A DNA stretch of 64,000 nucleotides, taken from assembly GCF_964023145.1 (NCBI RefSeq), contig NZ_CAXIED010000001.1, positions 434,001 to 498,000 of the forward strand. The letters are read 5' to 3'. The notes beneath the pieces are model-generated. The model was not told the origin of the DNA. It did not search any database and was given only the letters and a program-made list of their open reading frames with translations. This document shows, piece after piece, positions 42,335-50,941 of the stretch (position 1 is its first letter; every line of letters starts with the position of its first letter). The stretch comes from Chlamydia sp. BM-2023. Its GTDB lineage: Bacteria; Chlamydiota; Chlamydiia; Chlamydiales; Chlamydiaceae. A program made the position numbers and the translations under genes.

Positions 42335-43081
42335 ATGAACGCCGAACAATATACCCATTTCAAAAAAGAGACCCCCGCGGAACATATAAAAACCGTAAGG
42401 GATAAGCATGGGGTATGTATTGGTGAACCTCATACAACAAAAAAAGGTTTTTTTTATCATCTGGCAAGTGATGCTCTATCCTTAGGGACATTCTTATTTT
42501 TTATTAGGACACTATTTTTCCTTATTCCGGTTCCCCGCATCTCGCAAACAGAAATCTTGCTTGCATTAGGTTTAGGATGGATTTTTTATAATGGCTGTTT
42601 AAAGGCAAAAAAAGCCTGGTCTTATATGGAGCTTTCCCATCGCTTTATGCTTCAGGAAAAAGAAGAAATAGAACAGCACCCTGATCAGGAAAAGTTAGAA
42701 TTAGCAGCTATCTACGAAAATCATGGTTTTAAATCTCCCCTACTTGAAGAAATCATAGACTATATCAGCTCAGACTCTACCTTACTTTTAGATACTATGA
42801 TTCGTGAGGAATTCCATATTGCCATAGAGGACTTCCCCCACCCATTAAAACAAGGTGGCACACGTATGCTCGGAGGACTTATCGGTTTAATTTTATTCCT
42901 CCCTATTGTTCTCTGTTCTAGTTATACAGTAGCTGGAGTGCTGTCTTCCTTTATTATTACAGCTCTTTCCATCACAAAAGCAAAAATACTCGGCAATGAT
43001 GCTATTACTGAAGCCGTTTGGGTATTAGGAATTTTCCTGACTTCGATAAGCATCGTGTGCACTTGTATAAAATTTTTATAA
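42335..43081 (+). CDS. VIT1/CCC1-like membrane protein (CT728-like)
   Basis: 248 residues with paired hydrophobic helices near residues 45-95 and a further three helices near 175-245. The cytoplasmic segment ELAAIYENHGFKSPLLEEI followed by MIREEFHI resembles the metal-binding insert of VIT1/CCC1 iron/manganese transporters, where this Glu-rich helical hairpin captures Fe2+. Annotated hypothetical (CT728) in C. trachomatis. It lies 15 bp upstream of a P1B-type metal ATPase, which supports a metal-handling role. The transporter reading is an inference from motif resemblance. Confidence 0.7.
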   Translation: MNAEQYTHFKKETPAEHIKTVRDKHGVCIGEPHTTKKGFFYHLASDALSLGTFLFFIRTLFFLIPVPRISQTEILLALGLGWIFYNGCLKAKKAWSYMELSHRFMLQEKEEIEQHPDQEKLELAAIYENHGFKSPLLEEIIDYISSDSTLLLDTMIREEFHIAIEDFPHPLKQGGTRMLGGLIGLILFLPIVLCSSYTVAGVLSSFIITALSITKAKILGNDAITEAVWVLGIFLTSISIVCTCIKFL

Positions 43082-43096
43082 GCTTCAGGTAGCGTA

Positions 43097-45070
43097 GTGT
43101 TTTCACAACTATTTTCCACCCCCTTCTCACCCGAGATTCTCAATAACTTTTTTGAATCCGGCATGGCTGAAGATAACAGCCCTATGCTATCTCAAAAAAG
43201 TCGGTTATTAAGCCGAAATCTCTCACTAAAATCTGCCTGTCTATCTTTAACAACATATTTTCTTGCTTTAGTTTTCTATTGGTTTAAAGCTGTTGATGTT
43301 TCCCACTTATTTGTTGTTTTTACATTTTTCCTTGCTGGGACCCCCGCTCTAATAAAATCCTTAGAAGATATTCGTAACAAGACTGTCAACATTGACATTC
43401 TAATGACATCCGCAGCATTCGGATCGATTTTTATTGGAGGAGCATTAGAAGGATCTTTGCTACTTGTTTTATTTGCCATTTCTGAATCCCTGGGACAAAT
43501 GGTATCGGGAAAAGCAAAAAGTACATTAGCATCATTAAAACATTTAGCCCCTACTATAGCCTGGGTAGTCCTAGAAGATGGAAACTTACAGAAAACCCCA
43601 GTTAACCAAATTCAAGTTGGCGATATTATCCGTACGAAAAGTGGCGAGGTTGTTCCTCTAGATGGTGAAATTGTCCATGGAGCCTCTTCCATTAACTTGA
43701 TGCATCTTACTGGAGAAAAAATTCCAAAATCTTGTCAGGTGGGCTCTATAGTTCCTGCTGGAGCACATAACCTCGAAGGCAGTTTTGACATGAAAGTGTT
43801 AAAAACTGGCGCGGATTCTACAATTGCTCACATTATCAATTTAGTAATTCAAGCTCAAAAATCTAAACCTCGCCTTCAGCAACGTTTAGATAAATACTCT
43901 TCGAAGTATGCCCTCACGATCTTTGCCATTTCTACGGCAATAGCTGTTTTAGTCCCTTTATTTACCTCTATCCCCTTCTTAGGACCCAATAGTGCTTTTT
44001 ATCGTGCATTAGCTTTTCTAATTGCAGCATCTCCGTGTGCATTGATTATTGCTATCCCTATTGCTTATTTAAGCGCTGTTAATGCTTGCGCAAAACATGG
44101 TGTTCTTCTTAAAGGTGGTGCTGTTTTAGACAGGCTAGCCTCATGTAATTCCATTGTTATGGATAAAACAGGGACGCTAACAACAGGAGAGCTTATCTGC
44201 ATAGGATGCGATAATTTCGGCCCTGAAAGTCCAGATTTCTTTCCTTCTGTCTTAGCTTTGGAACAATCGTCCACGCATCCTATAGCGGAGGCTATTGTTT
44301 CCTATTTAGTAAAGAAAAATGTTTCTTCGCGTCCCGCTGAGCAATATTGTATGATTCCTGGACAGGGTGTTACAGGAATATTCCAAGGAGAAGAAGCTTT
44401 TGTAGGAAGAGTAGATACCGCATTAGAAAAAATCCCCCAAGAATATGTTCAAGAAATAAAAGAGCGTATTGATAGTGCCCGGCAAAGAGGAGAAATCTGT
44501 TCCCTTGCTTATTTAAAATCTCATTGTGCTCTTTTTTATTTTAGAGATACTCCAAGGGCGAATGCTGAGCATATCGTCAAAGAGTTAAAAGAAGCTGGTT
44601 ATCCTATTAGCATGCTCACAGGAGATCATCATATTAGCGCACAAAATACCGCTAGACTCCTAGGGATTTCCGAAATATTTTCTGATCTTTCTCCTGATGA
44701 TAAATTAAATAAAGTACGTGAGCTTGCTAAGCAACGGCATATTCTTATGGTTGGTGATGGGATTAACGATGCTCCTGCTCTTGCCCAAGCAACAGTAGGC
44801 GTCGCCATGGGAGAAGCAGGAAGCGCAACAGCAATAGAAGCCGCGGATATTGTTCTTCTTCATGATGACATTTCTTTGCTTCCATGGATCATAAAAAAAG
44901 CAAAGAAAACACGAAAAATTGTCACCCAAAATCTCGGATTAGCTTTAGTAATTATTTTACTAGTTTCTTGGCCGGCATCTTTAGGGATTATTCCCCTATG
45001 GCTTGCTGTTATTCTCCATGAGGGTAGCACCATTGTCGTCGGGCTTAATGCCTTGAGACTGCTAAAGTAA
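43097..45070 (+). CDS. P1B-type metal-transporting ATPase (P1B-4-like)
   Basis: Heavy-metal efflux pump. Seen: metal-site SPC in AASPCALIIAIPIAYLSA (about residue 312), phosphorylation motif DKTGTLTTG (about 355), HP dipeptide in SSTHPIAEAI (about 393), MVGDGINDAPALAQA (about 552) and the last helix LHEGSTIVVGLNALRLL. The SPC plus HEG[GS]T combination marks the P1B-4 group (Co2+, Fe2+ or Zn2+) rather than Cu or CadA pumps. No N-terminal heavy-metal-binding domain. The usual TGES is TGEK here. Starts at GTG 43097; an ATG at 43163 is an alternative. Chlamydial annotations call it zntA/cadA (CT727). Confidence 0.87.
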   Translation: MFSQLFSTPFSPEILNNFFESGMAEDNSPMLSQKSRLLSRNLSLKSACLSLTTYFLALVFYWFKAVDVSHLFVVFTFFLAGTPALIKSLEDIRNKTVNIDILMTSAAFGSIFIGGALEGSLLLVLFAISESLGQMVSGKAKSTLASLKHLAPTIAWVVLEDGNLQKTPVNQIQVGDIIRTKSGEVVPLDGEIVHGASSINLMHLTGEKIPKSCQVGSIVPAGAHNLEGSFDMKVLKTGADSTIAHIINLVIQAQKSKPRLQQRLDKYSSKYALTIFAISTAIAVLVPLFTSIPFLGPNSAFYRALAFLIAASPCALIIAIPIAYLSAVNACAKHGVLLKGGAVLDRLASCNSIVMDKTGTLTTGELICIGCDNFGPESPDFFPSVLALEQSSTHPIAEAIVSYLVKKNVSSRPAEQYCMIPGQGVTGIFQGEEAFVGRVDTALEKIPQEYVQEIKERIDSARQRGEICSLAYLKSHCALFYFRDTPRANAEHIVKELKEAGYPISMLTGDHHISAQNTARLLGISEIFSDLSPDDKLNKVRELAKQRHILMVGDGINDAPALAQATVGVAMGEAGSATAIEAADIVLLHDDISLLPWIIKKAKKTRKIVTQNLGLALVIILLVSWPASLGIIPLWLAVILHEGSTIVVGLNALRLLK

Positions 45071-45072
45071 TT

Positions 45073-46212
45073 TTAATATTTTGAGAATCTCCGGCTATAA
45101 ATACTTTGTAATATTCCCAGAGATGCCATCGTAGAAATCACAGAAGATCCTCCATAGGAAACTAAAACCAAGGGGACTCCTGTGATGGGTAAAAGCCCAC
45201 ACATCATACTAATATTAATCAGAACGTGCATGGATATATGCACGGTAATTCCCGCTGCTAACAATCTTCCGAAGTCATCGACAGCAACAGCTACCGTACG
45301 GCAACCAAAACAAATTAAACAATAAAACAGCCATAATGTGAAAAAGAGACCTATAAGCCCGAATTCCTCCCCTAAAGCAGAAAATACAGAATCTGTATAT
45401 CCGTAGGGAAGCCACCCTCTTCCAGCGAATTCTCCGGCTTTCCATCCGCGCCCTTTAACACCTCCCAAGCCAATAGAAATTAACGAAGCTCGCTGATGGT
45501 GATTCGATGGGCTTAATCTTTCATACTGGTATTCCTTAATAACCTTTAAGGCATAGGGTTTTACCTTTTCATGGGAGACCATCCCTGAAAAAATCAATAA
45601 TGAGCAGAAAATGCCTATTCCTGCGAGGGTTGCGCAAATTTTGACAAAGAGCGGATGGATATTTCCTAAGTAAAAAATTGCCAATGCCACAGGACATAAA
45701 ACTAAGGCAGTTCCCAAATCGGGTTCTTTAAAAATAAGAAGAAAGGGAATGCCTACAGCTATACAAGCAAGAATCGCTGTGGTCTTTGAAGAAATCACAG
45801 ATTTGCGCACATCTAGAGTGTAGCTAAGCATAATCACAACAACAAGCTTAGCGTATTCTGAGGGCTGCACACTCAAACCAATAAAAGGGATCCTATACCA
45901 TCTGTGTACATTTTGTACTGTAGGGACAAAAAACAAACCTACAAGACTAAGAATCATTAAAAAGTACAGAACCCAAGCCCAGTTTCTTAGCTTATGGTAA
46001 TCTAAAGACATACATAGAAAAAAAGCCAACCACCCTAAAGCAAAATGGCGAATTTGCATGATGCTTTTGTTTGTTAGTAATCCTTTTGATGATGTTACAA
46101 GTATCGTAGATGGATCCATAGAAGAAATCACAACAACACTCAGCATCATTAATAAAATAATAACAACAAACACCCAAGAATTGACATAGCTGAAATATCT
46201 AACGTTTCTCAT
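45073..46212 (-). CDS. rodA: SEDS-family peptidoglycan polymerase RodA
   Basis: Membrane glycosyltransferase that polymerises lipid II. The 379 residues have about ten membrane helices and the SEDS signatures: SVQPSEYAKL (about residue 115, with the functional Glu), FKEPDLGTALVL (about 160), and the C-terminal DSVFSALGEEFGLIG and LVSYGGSS (about 355). In chlamydiae, which divide without FtsZ, RodA works with MreB (encoded at the right end of this window) in making a septal peptidoglycan ring. Convergent with the metal ATPase gene (2-bp gap). Confidence 0.93.
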   Translation of the reverse strand: MRNVRYFSYVNSWVFVVIILLMMLSVVVISSMDPSTILVTSSKGLLTNKSIMQIRHFALGWLAFFLCMSLDYHKLRNWAWVLYFLMILSLVGLFFVPTVQNVHRWYRIPFIGLSVQPSEYAKLVVVIMLSYTLDVRKSVISSKTTAILACIAVGIPFLLIFKEPDLGTALVLCPVALAIFYLGNIHPLFVKICATLAGIGIFCSLLIFSGMVSHEKVKPYALKVIKEYQYERLSPSNHHQRASLISIGLGGVKGRGWKAGEFAGRGWLPYGYTDSVFSALGEEFGLIGLFFTLWLFYCLICFGCRTVAVAVDDFGRLLAAGITVHISMHVLINISMMCGLLPITGVPLVLVSYGGSSVISTMASLGILQSIYSRRFSKY

Positions 46213-46252
46213 AATGCTCTTTATATCTTAAAGAGTGGGATACTTCCAAAAT

Positions 46253-46825
46253 ATGAAAGTTATTTATTACGAAATAGCAGAAACTCCGTCAACTAATGAA
46301 ACGGCGAAACAGCTTATGCATCTTTGGAATCCCTATGCTCTTACTGTTGTCTCTACTCAAAATCAAACAGAAGGAAAAGGTAAATTTAATCGTGCATGGA
46401 TATCTTCTAACAAAGATATCACCTTATCTTTATGCTTTTTCATTACAGAATTAGATATTGATGTTAGCCAATTGTTTCGTTTAGGGACAGAGGTAGTTTT
46501 AGAACTCATTCAAGACTTAGGAATCGCTAATGGCACTGTAAAATGGCCCAATGATATTTTGGTAAATGGCGAAAAACTTTGTGGGGTTCTTAGCGAGACG
46601 CTTCCTTCCCAAGGGTACTTGGGAATAATTTTAGGAATAGGGATAAATAGTAATATAACAAAAGAAGAGCTTGCCAATGTAAATCAGCCTGCAACATCAT
46701 TATCCATTCTTCTCAATCATGATGTAGATCTCGAGGAGATTAAAAATGCTTTAGTTTCCCGTGCTGAAAAGATTATCTCTCAAACATTTTCAAAAACATT
46801 AGCGACAGAATCTCACATCAGGTAA
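46253..46825 (+). CDS. birA: Biotin--protein ligase
   Basis: Attaches biotin to the carboxyl carrier subunit of acetyl-CoA carboxylase. About 190 residues, holding only the catalytic domain: ETPSTNETAK, the adenylate loop EGKGKFNRAW (the GRGRxGRxW equivalent, about residue 47), and VKWPNDILVNGEKLCG (about 95). The N-terminal DNA-binding domain of E. coli BirA is absent, so it should not act as a repressor; the short C-terminal domain is also reduced. ATG 46253 was chosen; an in-frame GTG at 46235 would add six residues. Overlaps the next convergent gene by 27 bp. Confidence 0.9.
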   Translation: MKVIYYEIAETPSTNETAKQLMHLWNPYALTVVSTQNQTEGKGKFNRAWISSNKDITLSLCFFITELDIDVSQLFRLGTEVVLELIQDLGIANGTVKWPNDILVNGEKLCGVLSETLPSQGYLGIILGIGINSNITKEELANVNQPATSLSILLNHDVDLEEIKNALVSRAEKIISQTFSKTLATESHIR

Positions 46826-47335
46826 ATCTAAAAAACGGAATATCCTAGCAACGAGCCATAATGCTGGCCGTGACCTTTGTTTGAGGTATTTCTCAACAGC
46901 CTGTTCATAAGCAGCAGTCTCAAAAGCGAACAAATTATCACTAGCCCAGAAATCTTCTATAGACTGGATAATTTCAATTTCTTCATTTCTCTGTTCTACG
47001 GCTCCTAAAATATCATGAACAAGTTGCCCTTGACTCTCTTCCATTTCGCTAAAAGCAAAAAGGATATCGTAGCCATGTTTTAAAAAAACTTTCCAAGATA
47101 CTTTATGATATTGCGTGAGAAATTCTATTTCCTGAGACAGACGTTCTGTTGTGTAATTACCCAAAACAGCTAGAGAATGTAGAGCCTGGCGTTTCGCAAT
47201 TGCGTGGGAGAGCAAACTCTCCCAAGAAAAGGTAATATTTTTTATGAGGTAATACAGCTGACAATACGCCCCAAGAATACTACCTGACAACACTCCAAAA
47301 AATATTACAAAAACTAAAGCTGTCATAGGCTGCAT
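46799..47335 (-). CDS. Membrane-anchored helical protein, LemA-like (CT724-like)
   Basis: 178 residues: one N-terminal membrane helix (MTALVFVIFFGVLSGSILGAY) and a helical remainder. The C-terminal part FETAAYEQAVEKYLKQRSR followed by LWLVARIFRFLDLPDVRF resembles the end of LemA-family proteins (a Tyr-containing helix, then a small hydrophobic patch ending in Phe), and the overall layout fits. This is my pattern match, not a secure family assignment; annotated hypothetical in C. trachomatis (CT724). The 3' end overlaps birA by 27 bp. Confidence 0.7.
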   Translation of the reverse strand: MQPMTALVFVIFFGVLSGSILGAYCQLYYLIKNITFSWESLLSHAIAKRQALHSLAVLGNYTTERLSQEIEFLTQYHKVSWKVFLKHGYDILFAFSEMEESQGQLVHDILGAVEQRNEEIEIIQSIEDFWASDNLFAFETAAYEQAVEKYLKQRSRPALWLVARIFRFLDLPDVRFCR

Positions 47336-47367
47336 GGGCTCATAATAATAAAAAAAGTAACCGAGGG

Positions 47368-48066
47368 TTACATATAAGTAAGAACCTCAGCATCTGTAAG
47401 CTCACGATACTCCCCATAGGGAAGTCCTCCAAGAACCAAGCTCCCTATACGAATACGCTTCAGATCTAAAAGAGGTAATCCTACAGCTTCTGCGAACAAA
47501 CGAATTTCGTGTTTTTTTCCTTCGTTTACAATAATTTTAATTGTACCACGTCGAATTTTTTCCACAGAAACAGGACGGACTCTCTTACCATCTATGATTG
47601 TCCCTTCCATCAAATCTTCAAGATTTTTCCCCGTAACATCACGATTCACTTTTAGTAAATACTCTTTGGTAATACCAAAAGAAGGGTGAATAATCTTATT
47701 TGAAAATTCCCCATCATTCGTTACTAAAATTAACCCTGAGGTTTCCTTATCCAATCTTCCAACAGTAAATACCCGATAAGGAAGATGGGCAAACAAATCA
47801 ATAACCAACTTAGATCCAGGAAACTTTCTCTCCGAGGAACACAAATATCCCAAAGGCTTATGCACCATGAAGTAAACTTTTTTTGTTTTCCCTACATGTC
47901 GACCATCTACCTTTACGGTATCTACTTCTTCGTCCACCAATACAAAAGGACCGGGAGCTATCTTCCCATTTACAGATACATGCCCTGAAAAAATAATCTC
48001 ATCACACTTTCTTCGTGAAGCTACACCTGCGGAAGCTAAAAACTTATTGAGACGAACTTTTGCCAT
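47368..48066 (-). CDS. RluB/RsuA-family 23S rRNA pseudouridine synthase
   Basis: Isomerises a specific uridine in rRNA. About 232 residues: N-terminal S4 RNA-binding domain (KVRLNKFLASAGVASRRKCDE), then the catalytic domain with GRLDKETSGLILVTNDG (catalytic Asp, about residue 106) and the C-terminal NEGKKHEIRLFAEAVGLPLLDLKRIRIG element. The ATG at 48066 has GGAG 7 bp upstream; a longer in-frame ORF to 48120 lacks support. Whether it acts on 23S (RluB-like) or 16S (RsuA-like) cannot be settled here; the sequence leans to RluB. Confidence 0.9.
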   Translation of the reverse strand: MAKVRLNKFLASAGVASRRKCDEIIFSGHVSVNGKIAPGPFVLVDEEVDTVKVDGRHVGKTKKVYFMVHKPLGYLCSSERKFPGSKLVIDLFAHLPYRVFTVGRLDKETSGLILVTNDGEFSNKIIHPSFGITKEYLLKVNRDVTGKNLEDLMEGTIIDGKRVRPVSVEKIRRGTIKIIVNEGKKHEIRLFAEAVGLPLLDLKRIRIGSLVLGGLPYGEYRELTDAEVLTYM

Positions 48067-48223
48067 AATATTCTCCATTCGAGACATATATTGTGCCCAA
48101 GAAGAGGAATAGAGGTCCACTGTTCTTTGTTATAAAAAAATATTGTCTAGAAAAAATCTTTATTCTAGACAAAAGTTTCTTTGTTCCTATGCTTGTTTTC
48201 TTAACCTCACAACTCAGGAAGTC

Positions 48224-48907
48224 ATGGCTTTTCTTATCTTATTGCGGCACGGAAAATCCGTCTGGAATGAAAAAAATCTTTTTACTGGCTGGGTGGATAT
48301 CCCCCTCAGTCAAAAAGGAATAGATGAGGCTATACTCGCAGGCCAAGCGATAAAAGACCTCCCTATTGACTACATATTTACCTCCTCTTTAGTGAGGAGC
48401 CTAATGACAGCGTTACTTGCTATGACGCATCATAGCTCTAAAAAAATTCCTTATATCATTCACGATGATCCTAAACAAAAAGAGATGTGCAGGATCTATA
48501 GTGATGAAGAAAAAAGTATGATTCCCGTCTATCGTTCTAGTGCTCTAAACGAAAGAATGTATGGGGAGCTTCAAGGAAAAAATAAAAAAGAAACTGCTGA
48601 GCAGTTCGGTGAAGAACAAGTAAAACTATGGAGACGCAGTTACAAAGTAGCTCCTCCTAACGGAGAAAGTCTTTACAATACTGGGGAGCGAACCATCCCC
48701 TATTTTAAAGAAACTATTTTCCCATTATTGAACAATTCAAAAAATGTGTTTGTCTCCGCTCATGGAAATTCCCTACGTTCACTTATCATGGATATAGAAA
48801 AATTAAGTGAAGAAGAGGTACTCTCTTTAGAGTTACCCACAGGAAAACCCATAGTATACTTATGGACAGGCCAAAAATTCGAACGTCATCCCGAACCGTT
48901 TGGTTAA
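48224..48907 (+). CDS. gpmA: 2,3-bisphosphoglycerate-dependent phosphoglycerate mutase
   Basis: Glycolytic interconversion of 3- and 2-phosphoglycerate. About 227 residues: LLRHGKSVWN with the phosphorylated His (about residue 8), LFTGWVDIPLSQKG, TSSLVRSLMTALL, ERMYGELQGKNK and SAHGNSLRSL with the second catalytic His (about residue 182). The ATG at 48224 follows AGGAA by a normal spacing; the longer frame upstream is not coding. Called pgmA in chlamydiae (CT722). The 3' end overlaps the NifS-like gene by 46 bp. Confidence 0.95.
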   Translation: MAFLILLRHGKSVWNEKNLFTGWVDIPLSQKGIDEAILAGQAIKDLPIDYIFTSSLVRSLMTALLAMTHHSSKKIPYIIHDDPKQKEMCRIYSDEEKSMIPVYRSSALNERMYGELQGKNKKETAEQFGEEQVKLWRRSYKVAPPNGESLYNTGERTIPYFKETIFPLLNNSKNVFVSAHGNSLRSLIMDIEKLSEEEVLSLELPTGKPIVYLWTGQKFERHPEPFG

Positions 48908-50019
48908 ATAACCAGCAGGCAATTCCTCCTTCAGTTTCCGTAAGGGAAAGCTTTGAAACTTACGCCGACCCGTTTTCTTTAACGCCGTCGTCAGCTCTCA
49001 AGCTCCTTAACGAAACTGAAGGGGTTGTTCGTAAGCTTGTCGGCTGCTTAGAATCGACACATTCATTTCATTTCCTTCCTCATTTCCCCCATGCTACGGC
49101 GATTATCGTAGCGGCTTTACTAGAAAATCTAACTTTTTTTCAGGGGAAGAATCACCTTTTAGTTTCTTCTCATGAACAGCAATACATCATCGATGCTATT
49201 TGCCGACGCCAGGGTTTAGGAACCACTTACGATTGGGTGACGATAAATTCTTCAGGGAGAATTACCCCGGAACAACTTATAGAAGCCCTAACATCACGGA
49301 CACTATTATTTTCATTATCAGCAGCTAATGGAATGACAGGGTTTATAGAACCCATTGAAAAACTCCAGCCTTTATGTAAGGACCGTGGCGTCGTAATGCA
49401 TTTGGATATTAGTGATATCCTCGGGCGTGCAGCGATAACCCCCGAAATGGTAGACGCTGATATTCTCACATTTTCCTCAGCAGCTTTAGGGGGAATCGGA
49501 AATATCGGAGGGATGTTTGTTAAAAAACATCTAAGTAGATTTTTCAACTTATGGCTACCTGTAAATTCTCCAGGCTCTTTGTGTTTAGCTTCTGTAGCAG
49601 CTATGAAAACCGCCTGCCAAGAACGCGTGTCTTCTTTTTCCTCATTAATTTTATCTTCGATAAACTTACGCAACAAGCTTACAAAGGAACTACAGTCAGC
49701 ATCTCCTGATTTACAATTTCTTTTTCCGGAATTAGAAAATAAGCTTCCTAATGTTATGATTGCTGCTATTCCTGATATTCCTGCAGAAAGTTTAGCATTT
49801 TTCCTACATCAGCAAGGTATCTATCCCGGCATAGGGTATGAACGCTTCCAACCTCTCTCCCAAGTGTTACAAAATTGTGGGGTTTCTCCTTTTCTCTGTC
49901 ATGGGGCTCTACATTTTTCCTTCTCAGAGCGCACAAAAGAAGAACAATTTGTAACTTTAGGCCGTGTTATCCGTGAGGGAATTACACATCTACAATCGGC
50001 AATTGCGAGTTCTGTATGA
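48862..50019 (+). CDS. NifS-family PLP-fold protein with degenerate active site
   Basis: 385 residues of the class V aminotransferase/cysteine desulfurase fold. The cofactor Asp is kept in VMHLDISDILG (about residue 179). Where family members have SAHK, with the PLP-binding Lys, this protein reads TFSSAALGGIGNIGG (about residue 202), and the loop that should carry the catalytic Cys (SACxS) reads GIYPGIGYERF (about 320). Both catalytic residues therefore seem to be missing. It is the NifS_1 homologue (CT721) of C. trachomatis. It overlaps gpmA by 46 bp and the nifU-like gene by 4 bp (ATGA). Fold assignment is sound; desulfurase activity is doubtful. Confidence 0.85.
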   Translation: MDRPKIRTSSRTVWLNNQQAIPPSVSVRESFETYADPFSLTPSSALKLLNETEGVVRKLVGCLESTHSFHFLPHFPHATAIIVAALLENLTFFQGKNHLLVSSHEQQYIIDAICRRQGLGTTYDWVTINSSGRITPEQLIEALTSRTLLFSLSAANGMTGFIEPIEKLQPLCKDRGVVMHLDISDILGRAAITPEMVDADILTFSSAALGGIGNIGGMFVKKHLSRFFNLWLPVNSPGSLCLASVAAMKTACQERVSSFSSLILSSINLRNKLTKELQSASPDLQFLFPELENKLPNVMIAAIPDIPAESLAFFLHQQGIYPGIGYERFQPLSQVLQNCGVSPFLCHGALHFSFSERTKEEQFVTLGRVIREGITHLQSAIASSV

Positions 50020-50837
50020 CAATTCCATTTCAGCCTATAGCCTCTTGGGCACATGTATCCCCAAAAGTTATGAAGAAATTTCATAAATTTTATTGTTCTG
50101 GAACCTTTTCAGCAGAAGATGCTGAAATAAAAGACGCTCATCTTATTATCGGCACCCAGGGACATAGACTCATGGGAAACTATGTGATTTTCTATTGGCT
50201 TGTAGATAAGACGAACGGAAAAATCATCGACGCAAAATTTCAATATTTTGGGCATCCGTTTTTACTTGTTCTTGCGGAAACGACATGTAATTTAGTTATT
50301 GGAAAAACCTACGCTCAAGCATACAACCTCACAGTTAACAATATTGATACCGAACTACGATCTCATCCCGATAAAGCTGCTCTTCCAGAAAGTTGTACAC
50401 CTTTATACCACTGCATTATTGATGCTTTAGATGTCGCTGCTCAACAATGTATGGACGTCCCCTTTGAAGATGGGTCCCTACCTTTAAAAGATGCATTTTT
50501 ACCTTCAGATATTGAAGATGCTAATCCCTACACTCAAGAAGCATGGGACTCCCTATCTTTAGAAGCAAAGCTTCACGCTTTACGCTCCGTAACAGAAGAA
50601 AAAATCTCTCCTTACGTAGCTCTTGACGATGGCAGTGTCATGATAGAAACTTTAGAAGGAAATGTCGTCACTATTGCCTATGCGGGAAACTGCTCGGGAT
50701 GCTTTTCAGCTATAGGATCCACGTTAAATTCTATAGGGCAGCTCCTTCGAGCCTACGTGTATTCAGAATTACAAATTAAAGTAAATGAAGCCTCTTTAGA
50801 CTTTTCTCTGTCTCAACACCCCGACAAAACTAGTTAG
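50016..50837 (+). CDS. NifU-like protein: degenerate IscU domain plus Nfu domain
   Basis: 273 residues. Residues 1-140 align with IscU-type scaffolds, but the first two scaffold cysteine positions appear lost: the CGD site reads GHRLMGNYV (about 49) and the FGCGSA site reads FGHPFLLVLAETTC (about 79). The third region keeps a Cys in LYHCIIDAL (about 132). Residues 190-265 form an Nfu domain with an intact CxxC (NCSGC, about 225). So Fe-S carrier function via the Nfu domain is plausible, whereas scaffold assembly by the IscU part is doubtful. CT720-like; translationally coupled to the NifS-like gene. Confidence 0.85.
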   Translation: MTIPFQPIASWAHVSPKVMKKFHKFYCSGTFSAEDAEIKDAHLIIGTQGHRLMGNYVIFYWLVDKTNGKIIDAKFQYFGHPFLLVLAETTCNLVIGKTYAQAYNLTVNNIDTELRSHPDKAALPESCTPLYHCIIDALDVAAQQCMDVPFEDGSLPLKDAFLPSDIEDANPYTQEAWDSLSLEAKLHALRSVTEEKISPYVALDDGSVMIETLEGNVVTIAYAGNCSGCFSAIGSTLNSIGQLLRAYVYSELQIKVNEASLDFSLSQHPDKTS

Positions 50838-50851
50838 CTTTCAAAGTTCAT

Positions 50852-50878
50852 GAATTGTCAATAATTCTCTTTTTTTGA
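50852..50878 (+). terminator. Candidate terminator after the nifU-like gene
   Basis: GAATT-gtcaat-AATTC followed by TCTTTTTTT about 15 bp after the stop. The stem is short and AT-rich, but the T run is good. It separates the gpmA-nifS-nifU run from the flagellar-type cluster. Confidence 0.45.
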
Positions 50879-50941
50879 TAAAGAATGATGAAATGTTAAT
50901 AACTCTATAATTATTTCATTATTTTTTTCTTGAGGATTGTT

